NCBI RefSeq assembly: GCF_022682495.2
Contig: NC_071391.1
Span: forward strand, 83,430,154-83,494,153
DNA length: 64,000 nt
Direction: 5' to 3'
Source: Desmodus rotundus
Lineage: Eukaryota; Chordata; Mammalia; Chiroptera; Phyllostomidae
Below, piece after piece: positions 11,485 through 23,934 of this stretch. Numbering within the stretch: position 1 is the first letter of the stretch; the number at the start of each line of letters is the position of its first letter. A program made the translations under genes and the position numbers. Below the pieces are notes generated by a model, which was given only the letters and a program-made list of their open reading frames with translations, had not been told where the DNA came from and did not search any database.

Positions 11485-13558
11485 TACTTGGAAGCTGCCA
11501 GAACCAGGCTTAACCACTCTGATTCTCCCTGACCATTTTTGCACCTGGGAGGCTGGGAGAAGCCAACACCCCTGCCTTGTGGCTGGTCAAATGAGTGTAC
11601 AGGAGGAGGACAGGCTAGTGTTCCTCCTTCCTTCTCTCCCTGTGGGCCATGGTAAGTGTGATTTGTGTCCTAAAATTCAGTTCCGGGATTTGGCCTGAGC
11701 CACATTCTCCAATCAGATTTTGCCAGAGTTTGGCACTGACATGCTGTTTAATAAAGTGGTACTTCTTATTGTTCTTTGTGCACACACCCCATCTGTCAGC
11801 TTCTTAGAGGGGAAAAGGTGAGTGAGCCCCTGGACCCTCTCAATGATCGTCCCTAACATGGCAAAACCACAAAGGTTACAGAAAACCTCCACTCACACAC
11901 TTTGTGTGTGCTTCACAGCAACTGTGGTGAGGTCTATTTGGCTATTATTCCCACTTGTCAAATGAGGAATCTTCATTCAAAGTCACCTGATGATGATGAC
12001 GATGAAAACTAAGCAGCGGTAGAGCTGAGCATGGGCTCTGGGCTTTGGAGGAAGGATGTAGAGTGGAAAGGAGACAGGCCTTGGAGCCAGGCAGACCTCT
12101 GAGTACCAGCTCACTAGCTCCCTAGCTCCCTTGACTTCTGATTAGTTGAGGGAGGGGGTACCAGGGAATTAGCTCGCCCTTACTGTGTCCTTCCTCTCCC
12201 ACATGGCTTTTCATTCCCTCTGCTGCTGCTACTCACAGCCCCTCCCCTCCCCACGGTGCCAGCCTCATTTCTCCCAAAAACCTTGCTCTCTGATTCAGAG
12301 AATAAATTTAGGATCAGCCCAAGGGGGAGGAGGAAGAATACCCATCTGGTTTCCATAAAGGGAGGGAACAGGGTGGGGGAAGGGAACTGCAGTGGAGACC
12401 CTTCCCTATCCCCAGTCTCCATTGTTAGGCAGACAAAGTCCTCTGTACTAGGGTGGATTGGATGCAAATTGAATTAAGTCCCCATCTGTTAGTTTATTCA
12501 TTGCTAAGTTTTTTTTCTTTTTTCTGTTTTCCTTTTTGGACTATGTTTCATACTTGTTAATGAGCAGATCAAATAGCATTAGGCACTGTGGGCAGGAGGC
12601 AGTTCTGCTCTGTGGGGTGGGGGAGGGAGAGGGCTCCAGTGTGCTCTCTGACACCTCTAAGAGTCGCCCTTGCCTCCTCACTCTCCCTTTGGAATTTTGC
12701 TGCCTCAGCCCTCCTAAAAAATGCCCAAGCTGTTGATTCAAAATAGATATTCATTTGCATGGAATTAGCATGTTTGCTCATTTACTATTCAATTCTACCC
12801 CAGTCTTACCATCCCAGGTCCCCAGTCCAGGTTATGGTAAGCAGGTATGGGGGACTGGCTGAGTGAAGGGGCAGGAGGCATATACTTCAGGTGGTCCCTC
12901 AGGAAGGCGTGCTCTAGAGGGCAAATTCTCAGCAGCAAGTTCTGAGCTGCATGCGCAGCTGCACTGAGGTCAGCCCTGTGATAGCAGAAGTGGACAGTGA
13001 GTTACCTGTGAGGCAGGGGCATCAGGGTGCCTCACCCAGTTTCTGTTGCCCCAGCCAACCTTTAGTCTCTCTGGGAAGTTTGGTTGAGGAGAGGAAAAGG
13101 GGAGATAAGGGCCCTGGAGCACCTATGAAAATATCACCAACAATAAAAACTATGAAAACAAGGCTGCCGTTTATTGGTCCTTTGTTAGATCCAGACATTG
13201 TTCAAATTACAATTCTAACCCTTGTCAAGTTCCTTAAAGACAAATGATGTATTTCTCAGGACTTCCAAGTGCAAGCATCTGAAAATCATAACTCTTAACA
13301 GGATAAAAATAGGTGCACGTGTTGAGGGAAATGATGTGGATTTATTTATATAACTGAAAAAGAAAATCCAAATCATGGGGCTTTAGGGGTCAGGCCCTCT
13401 GGGTGGAACAGCTCCATCACTGCAGGATGTGATCTCTCTCCACTTAGCTCCGCGTTCGCCTGCTTGGGTTGGGAGACAACCCTCCTCAGTTTCCGCAATA
13501 TGTTAGCTCCCAGAAGCTCCAGACTTAAGTCTTGGAGGAAATAAAAAAAAAAAACACA
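11485..13558. other. Unassigned; weak MIR traces, octamer site
   Basis: No exon is recognised. 11905-12040 has MIR-like antisense wording ('ttattcccacttgtcaaatgaggaa'), heavily decayed. 12720-12800 is an AT-rich island with a perfect octamer ATTTGCAT (12753-12760) and a TGTTTGC forkhead-like core (about 12771-12777). The rest is unique-looking sequence. Confidence 0.45.
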
Positions 13559-13575
13559 AAACTTATTTTTATAAA

Positions 13576-13769
13576 GAGCAAACTGACAGTAACCAGAGGG
13601 GAGGGGCAAGAGGAATAATGGCAGAACATAGGGGAAGGTCCATCAAGAAACATGTATAAAGGACACATGGACAAAGCCAAAGGGGATGGGTTCAAGGGTG
13701 GAAGGTGGGGATGGGTGGGGCAGGGTGGGGTGAAAATGCAGACAACTGTACTTGAACAACAATAAAAAG
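13576..13769 (+). mobile_element. L1 3' UTR fragment, 5'-truncated
   Basis: The sequence matches the 3' UTR of the full L1 at 29397-35744: 'ataaaggacacatggacaaa', then a G-rich run (gggtggaaggtggggatggg), then 'caactgtacttgaacaacaa' and 'taaaaag'. Degenerate 17-bp duplications flank it (13559-13575 and 13770-13786, three mismatches), so it is a separate, strongly truncated L1 insertion of moderate age. Confidence 0.75.
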
Positions 13770-13786
13770 AAACTTCTCTTTACAAA

Positions 13787-14601
13787 TGATTGCAGTTCAG
13801 GTCCTAGGCCTGATTTTTGTTGGCATACATCAGGTCACGGGTCACCCTTGAATCAATCACTGTAGTGGGAGAGATAATGCTCATTACTACCAGTGTGAGT
13901 TGTAGTCACATGCACAGCTCAGAGAGAAAGGGTGTGGCATCGATGCATCCTACCCTTGAAAATCACAGGCCTCTGCACCAGAAGTTGATGCTCAGGAGAA
14001 AACTGGGTTCTTGTTACAGAAGAAAAGGAATAGATGCTACAAGGCAAAAATCAATAGATATCCACTGCAGATATCCTGCCCTTTGCAGGTTAGGAAAAAC
14101 ATACTCAGATGGGTAAGTCATTTTCCTAGTGTTATATAGGTAGTAAACTGCAAATTGGTACTCAAATCTGGAGTTTATTATCTCCAAAGCTACATACTGC
14201 ATGTCACCCTTCCTCTTACATTGAGTGTCAGGGGAAAGGGAAATAGAAAGGAAGTGGTATTAAAGGAAAAGAAATGTGTACAAAAGGAAAAACTTGGCTG
14301 GCAATACATATTGAGTTTCTAAAAAGCTCTGATAACATGCAAATTGGTCATAGGAGAAGGAGAAACTCATTAATCCATTGGAATGGACTATCTCATGGTG
14401 AAAATAATTTTATATTCTAGAATAAAAAGGGATCTTAGGAAATTTGAGATCATCTGGACTGACATGAATCACCTGGCACAGTTCCTTTTCATCCCCTGCC
14501 TCACCCTTCCCTTCAACATGTACTGAAGGCCATGTGTTAGCTGGCGGTGGCAGGGTCCCTCCTCTTCTGCCTTGAAGAGTTGTGTATGTGCTTATGTATG
14601 T
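13787..14601. other. Unassigned; MIR-like antisense piece
   Basis: About 14085-14210 reads like antisense MIR ('gggtaagtcattttcctagt', 'actcaaatctggagtttatt'). The rest is unassigned and no gene is recognised. Confidence 0.4.
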
Positions 14602-15096
14602 GATGGAAGGGCAAATAAAGAGCTTCCCAGACAAGAAAAAAAAAAACAACTAAAGGTATTAATCATCACCAAAACACAATATTAAAGGGACTTATTTAAA
14701 AAAAAGAAGATAAAACTTATGAACAATAAAATGGCAATAAATATATACCGTCGACAGTTGAATCTGAAAAACAAACTGAGCAAACAAGAAAAACAAAGTC
14801 AGAATCAAGGATATGGAGAGGGTTTTCATAGTTGCCAGATGGGAGGGGTTGTGGGGGATGGGTGGAGAGGTGAGGGGATTAAGAAGTACAAATAGGTAGT
14901 TACAGAATAACCATGAGGATATAAAGTACAGTATAGGAAATAGAGTAGCCAAAGAACTTATATGCATGATCCATGGACTTGAACAATGGTGTGGGGACTG
15001 CCTGAGGGAGTGGGGGATACTGGGTGGAAGCAGGCTAAGGGGGAAAAACTGGGACAACTATAATACCATAATCAATAAAATATAATTAAAAAAAAA
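14602..15096 (+). mobile_element. HAL1 copy D, 5'-truncated 3' end
   Basis: It starts in the last codons of ORF1 ('gatggaagggcaaataaaga', 'gcttcccagac') and runs straight into the HAL1 3' UTR ('attaaagggacttatttaaa', 'gtagccaaagaacttatatg', 'accataatcaataaaatata') and a poly(A). The ORF1-to-3'UTR junction matches HAL1 copies A-C with no ORF2 between. It is more diverged than copy C, with indels in the UTR, so it is an older insertion. A clear target duplication was not found. Confidence 0.75.
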
Positions 15097-17630
15097 GAAA
15101 ATAGAGAGTTAACTTTTATAATCTTCTGTGCCTCTGTTATTGCCTTGGCCACTGATGTCCCACAAATACTCCTAACACTGCTATTAACCAGTGATGCCTC
15201 AGCTGAATAATTCACAATGATGGCTGTATTCCTTCAACCCTCTTTCATATTTCCCCCATGCAGCCCACAGGGTTCTTTTATGGCAAGCAACAGAAACCTC
15301 CTCTGGCTAACTTAAGTTGAAGGATGTGGGTAGTTACAACTAGGTTTCAGGAAGGACAGAAAGCAGGACCACTCCAGGGATATGAGAATTTAAAAGTAAT
15401 TGGGGCACCCAGATGAGCAGCAAATTAGAGTGGATTTAATCTGTTCTCTGCTCAGCAAGTCTTACTTCACTGTATAGTTTTGTTTGCCTGGAGAAATGGT
15501 ACTTTTTGTTTGCTCAAAGATGCCTCAATTCTGTTAGCCGTGTGCCTTTTCTTAGTATCACAAAGGGCTAGCAGTGACCCTGGAAATAATAAACAATCTT
15601 CTCAGGTTGCTGCCATCCAATGATTTCTGACCTTGTGTAATTCTACTCATACTTCCAATTCTAAAGAGAGATTGGCTAGATTGAGCCCCTGACACACACT
15701 TTCATGAAGATTTCATGGAATCAGGAGTCAGAGCGGTACAGTGGGAAGAGGGAAAGACCCCAAAAGAAAACCAACATTCCTTATCAAAAGAAAAAGAAAC
15801 CTTGCTGGGCAGACAAAACCAACGCCTGTCCACCTCACCCCACAAGCTGATCAGGAAGCAAGTGTTCCTTACTCAATGCTGCCATGCTACCAAACCCTAC
15901 AAAGAATCATGTGGATGGCACCATCTGGAGCTGTGCAATGCAGAAGATTTCTCTGTTCCCTGCATGCTTCCTGCCTTGTCAGTCTTTCAAGACACAACTG
16001 GGCTACAGTAGATATATTCTTAATTCTTTAGCTAGAGGATCATGTAAATCTCTCAGGCCAGCATGATGTAAAAGGACCCCAGATTATGCCTCTATCCTTC
16101 TTGTTACTTTTTATTACCCAAGGAAAGGAGGTTTAGGTCTTCAGAAGTCTGTCCCACTTGTATCCGCCTTTTTCAAGATTTCCAATCTGTATTGCATCCT
16201 TTTCTCCCCCTGAAAGCTGCCCCTGTCCTAAGATTCTGCTCCTTCTTTTCTTCTTGTGTCTTGCAAACTCTATTAGTTCAATAAAATGATAATCAAGGTT
16301 TTTTTATAGTTGTACAAATGCAAATGGTGAGTGCTCTAAATCCTGTTCCCTATTCTGTACTAGTTTCCTTACTAGTGATCTTAGAAGCAAAAACACTAAA
16401 GTGAGTGCTATTTTCCCTCAGTCTGTCCTCACCTAAGAAAAGCAGGGTCTTCCCTTTAATGTGTGTTTGACTTTGCTCCTAGCAGAAAAATTACCCTTGA
16501 ATTACTGTACTAACCAGCGTTTGACCTTTTCCTGAGCCTGGCTTACATTATAAGAGCCATCACATTAGCTGTGAGTGCCTGTGCCTGAGCCGTCTGAGAA
16601 GGCAGATACCAGCTCCTATTAGATTTCTTTCAATTCTCGAATCTTTCTCCTGATAGAAGCGAGCAGGGTAGGTCTCAGTTCATCACCACACATTTCTACT
16701 TAATTGTGGTCTACCATGCTGTTGATTCTCTCAGCTATTAACTTTGCTGTTTATTCCTCTCTTTCTGCCTTTAGCTTGACCTTTAGACTTAATTCATGGC
16801 ACTGCTTTTGTACCTACTTCCTGGGTACCTCTCAACAACTCATTTGCTTTCTTCTCTTCCCTCCTGACCTGCTGCTGCTAGATCAAGATAAAATCATGAG
16901 AATTTTGTCATATTAGGGAGCTTTCTGGAAAGGGAGAAGTAATATAAGAAAAAGAAACAAAGACAGGTAAATTTTGATGAAATTGTATTTCATCAAAATA
17001 TAAAAGTCTTGCTTAGGGCGAGTTAAAATTGGGGGCCCTGGTCACACTTAAACAAATTGGTAGTATTAGGTGGAGTGGGAGAAAAGGGCTAGTGCTAGAA
17101 GCAGAAAAGAATCATCAAAATCAATTTCAGTGCATTGGGCAGGCGGTACCTAACCCTTTCTAACCAGCAGGACTCCCTGTGCAATAGAAACCAATCCAGG
17201 ACTCAACCTCCACTGCAACATGGATCCAGTGAGTATAGAACTGGGCAGAATTAAAAAAGGCTGCAATATGAAGGAAAGGTGGAGACAGATAGGACAGTAA
17301 GCAGCCCCAGTATCACTGCCAGATCCAGCAATTCCTTGTCATTTCCAAGCCAATAGACACAAAGAAGGAATTCTAGAGTTATATTGCTGCCAGGGGATCT
17401 TTTCAATACAATCCTAAGGGGTCTAGACTTGTGGTGTGAAAGAACTAGAAAAATATGAGTCAGGATAAATCATAATGATGGGCCCAGGTATAGCACCCAG
17501 GGACTTGATTCCATCCTGAAGACAGAGTTGGACAAAGATGATGAGCAGATGAGGTTGGTCGTGGTAGTGGTGGTGGTCCTGTGCTGTACACCAGCTCTTA
17601 ACTCTCCAAGATCTGTCTTGGGTGAACCTA
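15097..17630. other. Unassigned, with a perfect hairpin
   Basis: No gene is recognised. Short open frames around 15715-16066 overlap each other and look like chance. The only clear structure is the hairpin at 16971-16999, described separately. Confidence 0.5.
16971..16999. repeat. Perfect 13-bp inverted repeat, 3-nt loop
   Basis: The arms attttgatgaaat (16971-16983) and atttcatcaaaat (16987-16999) are exact reverse complements separated by tgt. The stem would be AT-rich. No pre-miRNA-length extension is seen outside the arms, and the origin is unknown. Confidence 0.95.
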
Positions 17631-17639
17631 AGCATACTG

Positions 17640-18412
17640 AAAATCTCAGTTGTTCTCAAGCTCAGGATATCCCAAGTGGTTTTCCTAGGCTCTAGACTTC
17701 ACATCCAGCTGTCTCTTAGATATCTCTGCCTGGGTATTCCACAGTCACATCACACTCTGGTCCACACTGAACCATGCCCCATCCCCCAACTTTCTGTGTT
17801 CCCTGTTTCAGAATTTCTGCCTTTTATCCCAGTGTTATCCCTGACTCCTCCTACTTCCTCAAGCCCATTGCATTTAGTCAACCACTGAGGCTTGTCAATT
17901 CTACTTGCTAAAAAACTATCAAGTTCATACTTTTATCCATCCCTTCTACTATAGCTCACTTTCAACCACCAGTCTTGCCTAAGTCCCTGCAACAGTCCCT
18001 ATCTGCCACTGTCCTGTTGGCTACCACTCTTGGCATTGTTGGTCTCATCTTCCATACCATTCCTGTGTTAAAAATCCTACAGTGGCCTCCACTTGCTTAA
18101 GATAAAGTCCAAGCTCAATTGCCTTGCCTATCTGACGCTCTGGGATCTACCTTTAACCAGTCTTCCAGCTTCATTCCCTAAGACCTGCTCCAAACTTCAT
18201 GGTCTACAAATACAAACATACTTGCAGTTTTCCCCTCATACACTTTGTTGTACCTCAACATGGAGATGTCATTGTTCTGAGTGACCCCTTGACCTACAAT
18301 GCCCCTCCCCAGCTATTTTTATCTAACTAAAACAGGCTCCTACTTTGAAGCTTAGCTCTCATACCTCTTCCAGGAAGCCTTCCTTAACTACTACAGTTTA
18401 CCCACAGATTAA
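17640..18412 (+). repeat. L2 (LINE-2) 3' region
   Basis: Characteristic L2 phrases appear in order: 'aaaatcctacagtggcctcc', 'agataaagtccaagctcaat', 'ctggatct'-like segments, 'cttagctctcatacctcttc' and 'caggaagccttccttaacta'. These correspond to the end of the L2 ORF2 and its 3' side. Reading frames are destroyed; it is a fossil. Confidence 0.6.
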
Positions 18413-18479
18413 AAATGTTAAAAAAAAAAAGATTTTAAAAAGAATTAAAAGAAGCAACTAAAGCAAACAGTTTTTAAAA

Positions 18480-18646
18480 GGGACGGGTAGCTCAGTTGAT
18501 TAGAGCATTGTTTCAATACACCAAGATTGCGGGTTCAATCCCCAGCCAGGGAACACACAAGAGGCAAGGAAGCAACCAATGAATGCATAAATAAGTTGAA
18601 CAACAAATTTATGTCTCTCTCTCTCTTTCTCTCTCTCAAAGAAAAA
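18480..18646 (+). mobile_element. tRNA-derived bat SINE, older type
   Basis: The head keeps a tRNA look: box A 'tagctcagttga' (18488-18499) and box B 'ggttcaatccc' (18532-18542). The body follows ('cagccagggaacacacaaga', 'aaccaatgaatgcataaata', 'gttgaacaacaaatttatgt') and ends in a (TC)n run. Approximate duplications 'ttttaaaagg' (18473-18482) and 'ttataaaagg' (18647-18656) flank it. It sits inside the old L1 that follows. This is not a functional tRNA gene. Confidence 0.8.
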
Positions 18647-19830
18647 TTATAAAAGGAACTATATCAAACTAAAAAAACTTCTGCACAGCAAAGGAAACAA
18701 TTAACAAAATAAAAAGGCAACCTATAGAATGGAACAAAATATTTGCAAATCTGTTAAGGGATTAATATCAAAAATATATAAAAACTCAATCAACTCATTA
18801 GCAAAAAAAAAAAACCCCAAAAACCCAATTTAAAAATGAAAAAAAAAGATTTGAATAGACATTTTTCCAAAGAAGACATACAAACGTCCAATGAAAATGT
18901 ACCTGAGGTGTTTGCCATTGCTAATTATCAAGGAACTGCAAATCAAAACCACAGGGAGATACCACCTCACACATGATAGAATGATTATCATCAAAGAGAC
19001 AAGAGATAAGTGCTGGTGAGGATGTGGAGAAAAGGGAACCCTTGTGCACTGTTGGTAGGAATGTAAAATGGCACAGTAACTGTGGAAAGCAGTATGGAGG
19101 GTTCTCAAGAAATTAAAAATAGAACTACCATCTAATACAGCAATGCTACTTCTGGGAATATATACAAAGGAAATAAAAATATGATCTCAAAAATATATCT
19201 GTACCCCCATGTTCATTGCAGCATTTATTATTTACAATAACCAAGAAATGAAAGCATCCTAAGTGTCCACCAATGGATTATTGGATAAAGAAAGTGTAAT
19301 ATATATTTGTTCTGATATTATTCAGCCATGAGAAGGAAAGAAATCTTGCCATTTTTGACAACTTGGATGAATTTACGAACCTTGAGGGTAGTTTGCTAAA
19401 TGAAATGCAGACAGAAAAAGACAAATACTATGTGATAGCACTTACACATAGAACTTTTGTAAAGCTGAACTTGTAGAAACAGGGTAGATTGGTAGTAACT
19501 AGGGTCTGGGGTTGAGGAAAATGCTGAAATATTGGTCAAAAGCCACAAACTTTCAGTTGTAAGATTAATAAGTTCTGAGGATATAATATACAGCCTGATA
19601 TATAGCTAGTAATACTATATTATATAGTTGAAAGTTGCAAACATAGATCTTAAATGTTTTCACAACAAAAAAATTGTAATTACATGATGAGAAGGAGGTG
19701 TTAGTTAATGCAATGGTGGTAATTATTTTGCAATATATATATGTGTCAAATCAGCATGTTGTATACCTTAAACTTACACAATGTTGGATACCAATTATAT
19801 CTCAATGAAACTGGAAAAAAGATTAAAAGA
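18647..19830 (+). mobile_element. Old L1 3' end, ORF2 C-terminus and 3' UTR
   Basis: A decayed copy of the L1 ORF2 C-terminal part is readable in pieces: '[12 protein letters not shown]'-like around 18850-18890, 'AMLRR'-type and 'YSAM' wording near 19315. It is followed by an AT-rich 3' UTR ending 'tgttggataccaattatatc' and 'tcaatgaaactgg'. Many stops and shifts mark an old L1M-class element, far older than the two near-full-length L1s here. The bat SINE at 18480 lies at its 5' edge. Confidence 0.75.
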
Positions 19831-20164
19831 TGACTCTATTTTTTCCATGCCCCCACACATACATTTTGGTGCTCCTATTTGTGCTCTCGTAATGCACGAG
19901 ATTGATTATACTACCTTTTATTACAGTTGTCTCTTTCTATTGTCTTACCACTTACAATCTCCATGGGAACAAGGACGATGCATTACATCCCTAAAACCAG
20001 ACCATAGTAAAGATTAAACAAAATGTAAATAAATAACTGTGTAACAAATGATGACCACCTCTTTGGTTGATTTAATTTTCCTCCCAGACTTTTGAAGAGG
20101 CAGGGCTGTTCAGTAAAGCCTTTACCTTGCTCCCTTTCGAGGGAGTTTAGAGTCCGGTCAAGAT

Positions 20165-20370
20165 CTTGGGTTCTGGATTCAGGCATAGCTCAGTCATTCT
20201 ACAGCTTCCTTTATTTACTATGGCAACTTGGGCAAGTTACTTAACCCCTTTGAGCTTCACTCTCTCTTATGTGTAAAATGAGAATCATAGAATTAATCTC
20301 CCTTATGTGATTATTGTGAGGCTCAAATAAGGTAATGTATGGTTCTGTGCTTGGTACACAGTAAGTACTT
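20165..20370 (+). repeat. MIR SINE
   Basis: Canonical MIR order: 'ggcaacttgggcaagttact', 'taacccctttgagcttcact', 'gtaaaatgagaatcatagaa', 'gtgaggctcaaataaggtaa' and 'gtgcttggtacacagtaagt'. This is an ancient tRNA-core SINE shared by mammals. Confidence 0.85.
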
Positions 20371-20395
20371 AAAACAAACAAACAAACAAACAAAC
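20371..20395. repeat. (AAAC)n microsatellite at MIR tail
   Basis: Six AAAC units directly follow the MIR 3' end, consistent with expansion of its A-rich tail. Confidence 0.9.
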
Positions 20396-22807
20396 CTTGG
20401 TTATAATCATTGCTCCTCCCTACTCCTTTCTTCGGGCCTATGTACTCCAAAGTTGGGAGGAGGGGATATGATTAAGGTTGTTAATGAGAAACAAATTAAA
20501 TATTTTTAGTATATCTTTAAGCTCAAGTTTTTGCTTTTGGTTCAAGGAAATGTAGAAAAAGAATAAGCTTCCTTAAAGTTCTAGCTGTATTTATTTTTCC
20601 TCCAAGAAGAAAGCATCTAAAAGACTCATAGCAGCAGCTCAAGCACTGAGCCAGTAAGCTTGGACCAGAGAAATGATGCTGCCTGCTCACTGCAGACAGA
20701 AAGGCCACAGAGACAGATTTCATTAATGCTAATGGCCTTTGTGCAGCTAATTAGCAGCATATCACACTCAATATTTACCCTTGTGTGCTTACAAAGTTCC
20801 ACTTTCTCCTTGGGAAGCAAGCTGTTTCTCTACCTGACTCACGACAAGGAAAACCTCTGATGCCAGACAACAGCTTCATCTCGCCTAGATGAGCTGGCTA
20901 GAGTAAAGCGGAGGGGGTTGCCAGCCCCAGGCCTGAGAGGGAGGCAGAGAATGAGCTCGAGCTCATGATTCTCATTCCAATTCTGGGTGTGGTATTGGGC
21001 AGCTAGAGTCTTCACCAAAAAGGGTGCTATTTTCATGACTCAGCCAAGCAGCTGTCAGTCCCAAATGCCCTCTCCAGAATTACCATGTCTTCTTCTTCTT
21101 TTGGAAGGAGGAATTGGTTCTCTGAGCTCACTGCAGGCCCCTTCCTTACCACAGAGCCTGGGGGAAGCACTGAACCACCAAGAAAGGGCCTTCTTAGAGG
21201 ACTGTCTAGGCAGAGAACTCTTGGTGACCTGCCTACCATCCACTCAACCATATTTAATAGAGCTCCTAAGCTGAGCCATGCTCTGTGCCAAAGCTGGGGG
21301 ACACAGGATGAATGAGACAGGGTTGGTGCCCTAGGGAGCTCACAGGAAGACTGGCCTGCAGCCTTCATAGTAGACTATAATAATAAAGGGGCACAGAGCT
21401 GAGGGTGAGGGAAGGAACACTCAGGCCAGGCCAGTGGTGTCAAAAAGGACTTTGGAGAGGAGGAATCACTGAATTGTTCCAGCACCAGGAACCCTAAACA
21501 GCAGACTCACCTTCCTTGGAGAAATCTGACTCCCCTAGTCCCCCTACCCCTCCTCTGAAACAACAGATGAGGAATCTGGACATGCATCACAGCTCTAAGT
21601 CCAAACTGAATTGTCCTGGCATCATGCAGAACACCAAGAGAGAGGGAGCCTGCATCCATTGGCTGCCCCCATGGAGCTCGAGAGGGTTGGCTGGTCTGTG
21701 CTTTAAGGAAGGACCTGAGATGAGAGGATAATCTCTTGCTGCAGAGATGACCACAGTAGCCACAGTGGCCTCTCATCAACCTCCAGGAGCTGCCCACCTA
21801 TCCCTGACACACACAAATGCACACACCACAACGTCTTCTTACAGCTTCTGCTCACCAGAGCACCAGTGAGACTTGCGTGGGTAGAGTTTCCCAGAAGGCC
21901 CCATGGATGGGCTCCCTGCCATCCATTGTTTTTTAGCTAAAAGATTGCAGAGCCAGCTACAGCATCAAATAAGGACCACAATGTTAGTCAGTCTCTTAGG
22001 TGCCAACGTAGAGCTGGATCTACACAAGAGCAAAGCGGGATAAGTGAGGGGCTGGCTTGCCCCAATGGAGCATTCTCATGGAATCCTCAGTGGCTAGGCT
22101 TGTGCATGGACTTGAGTTAGACTACTATAGAATGATTGTCCCATGGAACTGGCCTGTAAGTAGGTAAAGCGACTGTGCTGTCAGCCACAAGCTGGTATTT
22201 ACTTCTGGGCTTCTGTTTCTGGGAAGCAGTTTCCACACTGTCCAACAGCTTTTCCACTCTCTTTCTCTGCCCAGGTGATCCCCAGGGCATTGTTTCAGGA
22301 CAAAACTAAACAAACAGCCAAGAAGGAAACAGCCCTGGGGGCAGTGCAAATTCTTCCCGGATAAGTTCCAGCCCATCCCCCTGGCCTGCCCTCAGATATA
22401 CCCCGTTTCATGGCAGCCAAACACTAACTCCCAGCCAGTCTCAGGCTGAGGACAGTTTCTTATGTATAACTGCCCCTACACTTACAAGCACACTCACACA
22501 GCCTCCCAGGAAACTGCTCCACTTAGACAAGGGAAATGGACATATTTTTTTCAAATGTCAGAGCCAGGAAGAAAGCTATAAGTCATCCTGCTTAGTATCT
22601 TTTTACAGATGGCTGGAACCAAGGCCTTAGGAGAATTGCCTAAAGTTGCCTGGCATGTTAACACCCTGGTCTCCTGACTCCCAGGGCAGTGATCCTCCTT
22701 GATTATCAAGCCCTGGCCTGTACCCTTAGTGAACCAGGCACCAGGTCAGAAGCTCACCCTCATGACTGATAGGGCTTTCGGAACTTAGTCTCCATGTGAA
22801 GCAGCAG
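20396..22807. other. GC-richer unique stretch, no exon found
   Basis: There are overlapping short frames on both strands (for example around 20987-21368 and 21507-21797) but no recognisable protein, and no stretch I could confidently read as a spliced exon. Notable islands are 20718-20760 (TAAT-rich motif cluster) and a 16-bp perfect palindrome at 20951-20966. Confidence 0.45.
20715..20762. promoter_or_regulatory. Candidate homeobox/SOX motif cluster
   Basis: Within 45 bases lie cattaatgctaatgg (20721-20735), a CCTTTGT core (20736-20742) that fits SOX or TCF binding, and the palindrome gctaattagc (20746-20755), a homeodomain-type site. The density is higher than in the surroundings and the region is free of transposons. 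Enhancer activity is inference only. Confidence 0.25.
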
Positions 22808-23050
22808 GGCTGTGTGGTATGGTGGTTAGGAACACAGATCTAACAAGCTGCCAACCAGGTACAAATCCCAATTTGATCACTTAGAAATTATATGACCATG
22901 GCAGGTTATTGAACCTCTCTGGGCCTCAGTTTCATCATCTGCTAGATGGAAAACAATACAATCTCTCTCACAAATTGTTGTGCAGATTCAATGTGTTAAT
23001 GTAGACTAAAGAACCTGGTACAGACTAAGTGCTATATGAACCTAGGTTAT
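22808..23050 (+). repeat. MIR SINE
   Basis: Full MIR order is visible: 'gtggttaggaacacagatct', 'atgaccatggcaggttattg', 'aacctctctgggcctcagtt', 'tcatctgctagatggaaaac' and 'aagtgctatatgaacctagg'. Confidence 0.85.
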
Positions 23051-23061
23051 TATGATGATGA

Positions 23062-23238
23062 TGATCATGATGTTCACTATAAATGCACATTCCAGGCCCC
23101 ACCCATGGAGAATCTGATTCAATGCTCCTATATTGGGAACCAGTAATCTGCATCTCAGCAAACACCCTAGTGATTTTAGTGGGTGCCTGGTGTGGGGAGA
23201 ATCGTCCAGGGACCATATTTGGAGAAACCCTGCAAACC
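23062..23238 (+). repeat. MER5A-like hAT-Charlie MITE
   Basis: Readable blocks are 'cacattccaggccccaccca', 'gagaatctgattcaatgctc', 'gtaatctgcatctcagcaaa' and 'cagggaccatatttggagaa'. These are the core of the ~190-bp MER5A non-autonomous DNA transposon, without clear terminal repeats left. Confidence 0.6.
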
Positions 23239-23934
23239 CTGCTTTCAAAGTTGGGGAAGTGTGTGTTGACACTACTCTGGTCTGTAAAAGGCCTTCAGTG
23301 ACCCTGTTAGGCCTTCTTGTCTGAATCCCTATAACTATATTTCTCAATGTTTGCTCTTCTCCTCCCTGGATGGCTTGTTACAAGACTCAGCCTTGGGTGC
23401 CCCCACCCCAACTGGCTGCTCCCAACCCTTAGGCTTCAGAACCAGACTTCCAACACTGCCCCCTCCCAAGTCAACTCAAAGCAGAAGGCTAAGCAGAAGT
23501 CTGAGTCAACAAAAAACAGGTTTCGCTGACCAGGCGCAGCTCAGAATGTTGGGAGGCTGACGGGTGCACATCCTAAGGACTGAGACTGCCAGGGACACAG
23601 AGGGTCACCCTTTGCTCCCCTCTACCTCGCCCACTCAGGTCTGCCACTCCACAGATCTTGATCCCAGCCTGGGTGGCATTTCCATGCTGGCCCTTCGTTG
23701 CCTGCCAAGAACAGAGCCAACCTCCTGATCCACTGGCTCTCTGCCCGTCTGGGCCATAGGCGGCATCCTTGAAGACTTCTTTAGCCTCTCTCCCCTAGGA
23801 CTGAGAGGCTGTGCTGGGGAGGCTGGGGAGAGACCAAGGCATCATTCAGGAGGCTGCTAAGACCAAACTTGGGGAGCAGCCAGGAAGACAGGCCCCAGCC
23901 CAGACAGCCCCTCCCTCCCTGTCCAGACCTCAGT

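Noticed and set aside
18480..18560. tRNA-like box A and box B suggesting a tRNA gene
   Set aside because: No complete cloverleaf, and it continues into a SINE body, TC run and A-rich tail. It is the head of a bat SINE.
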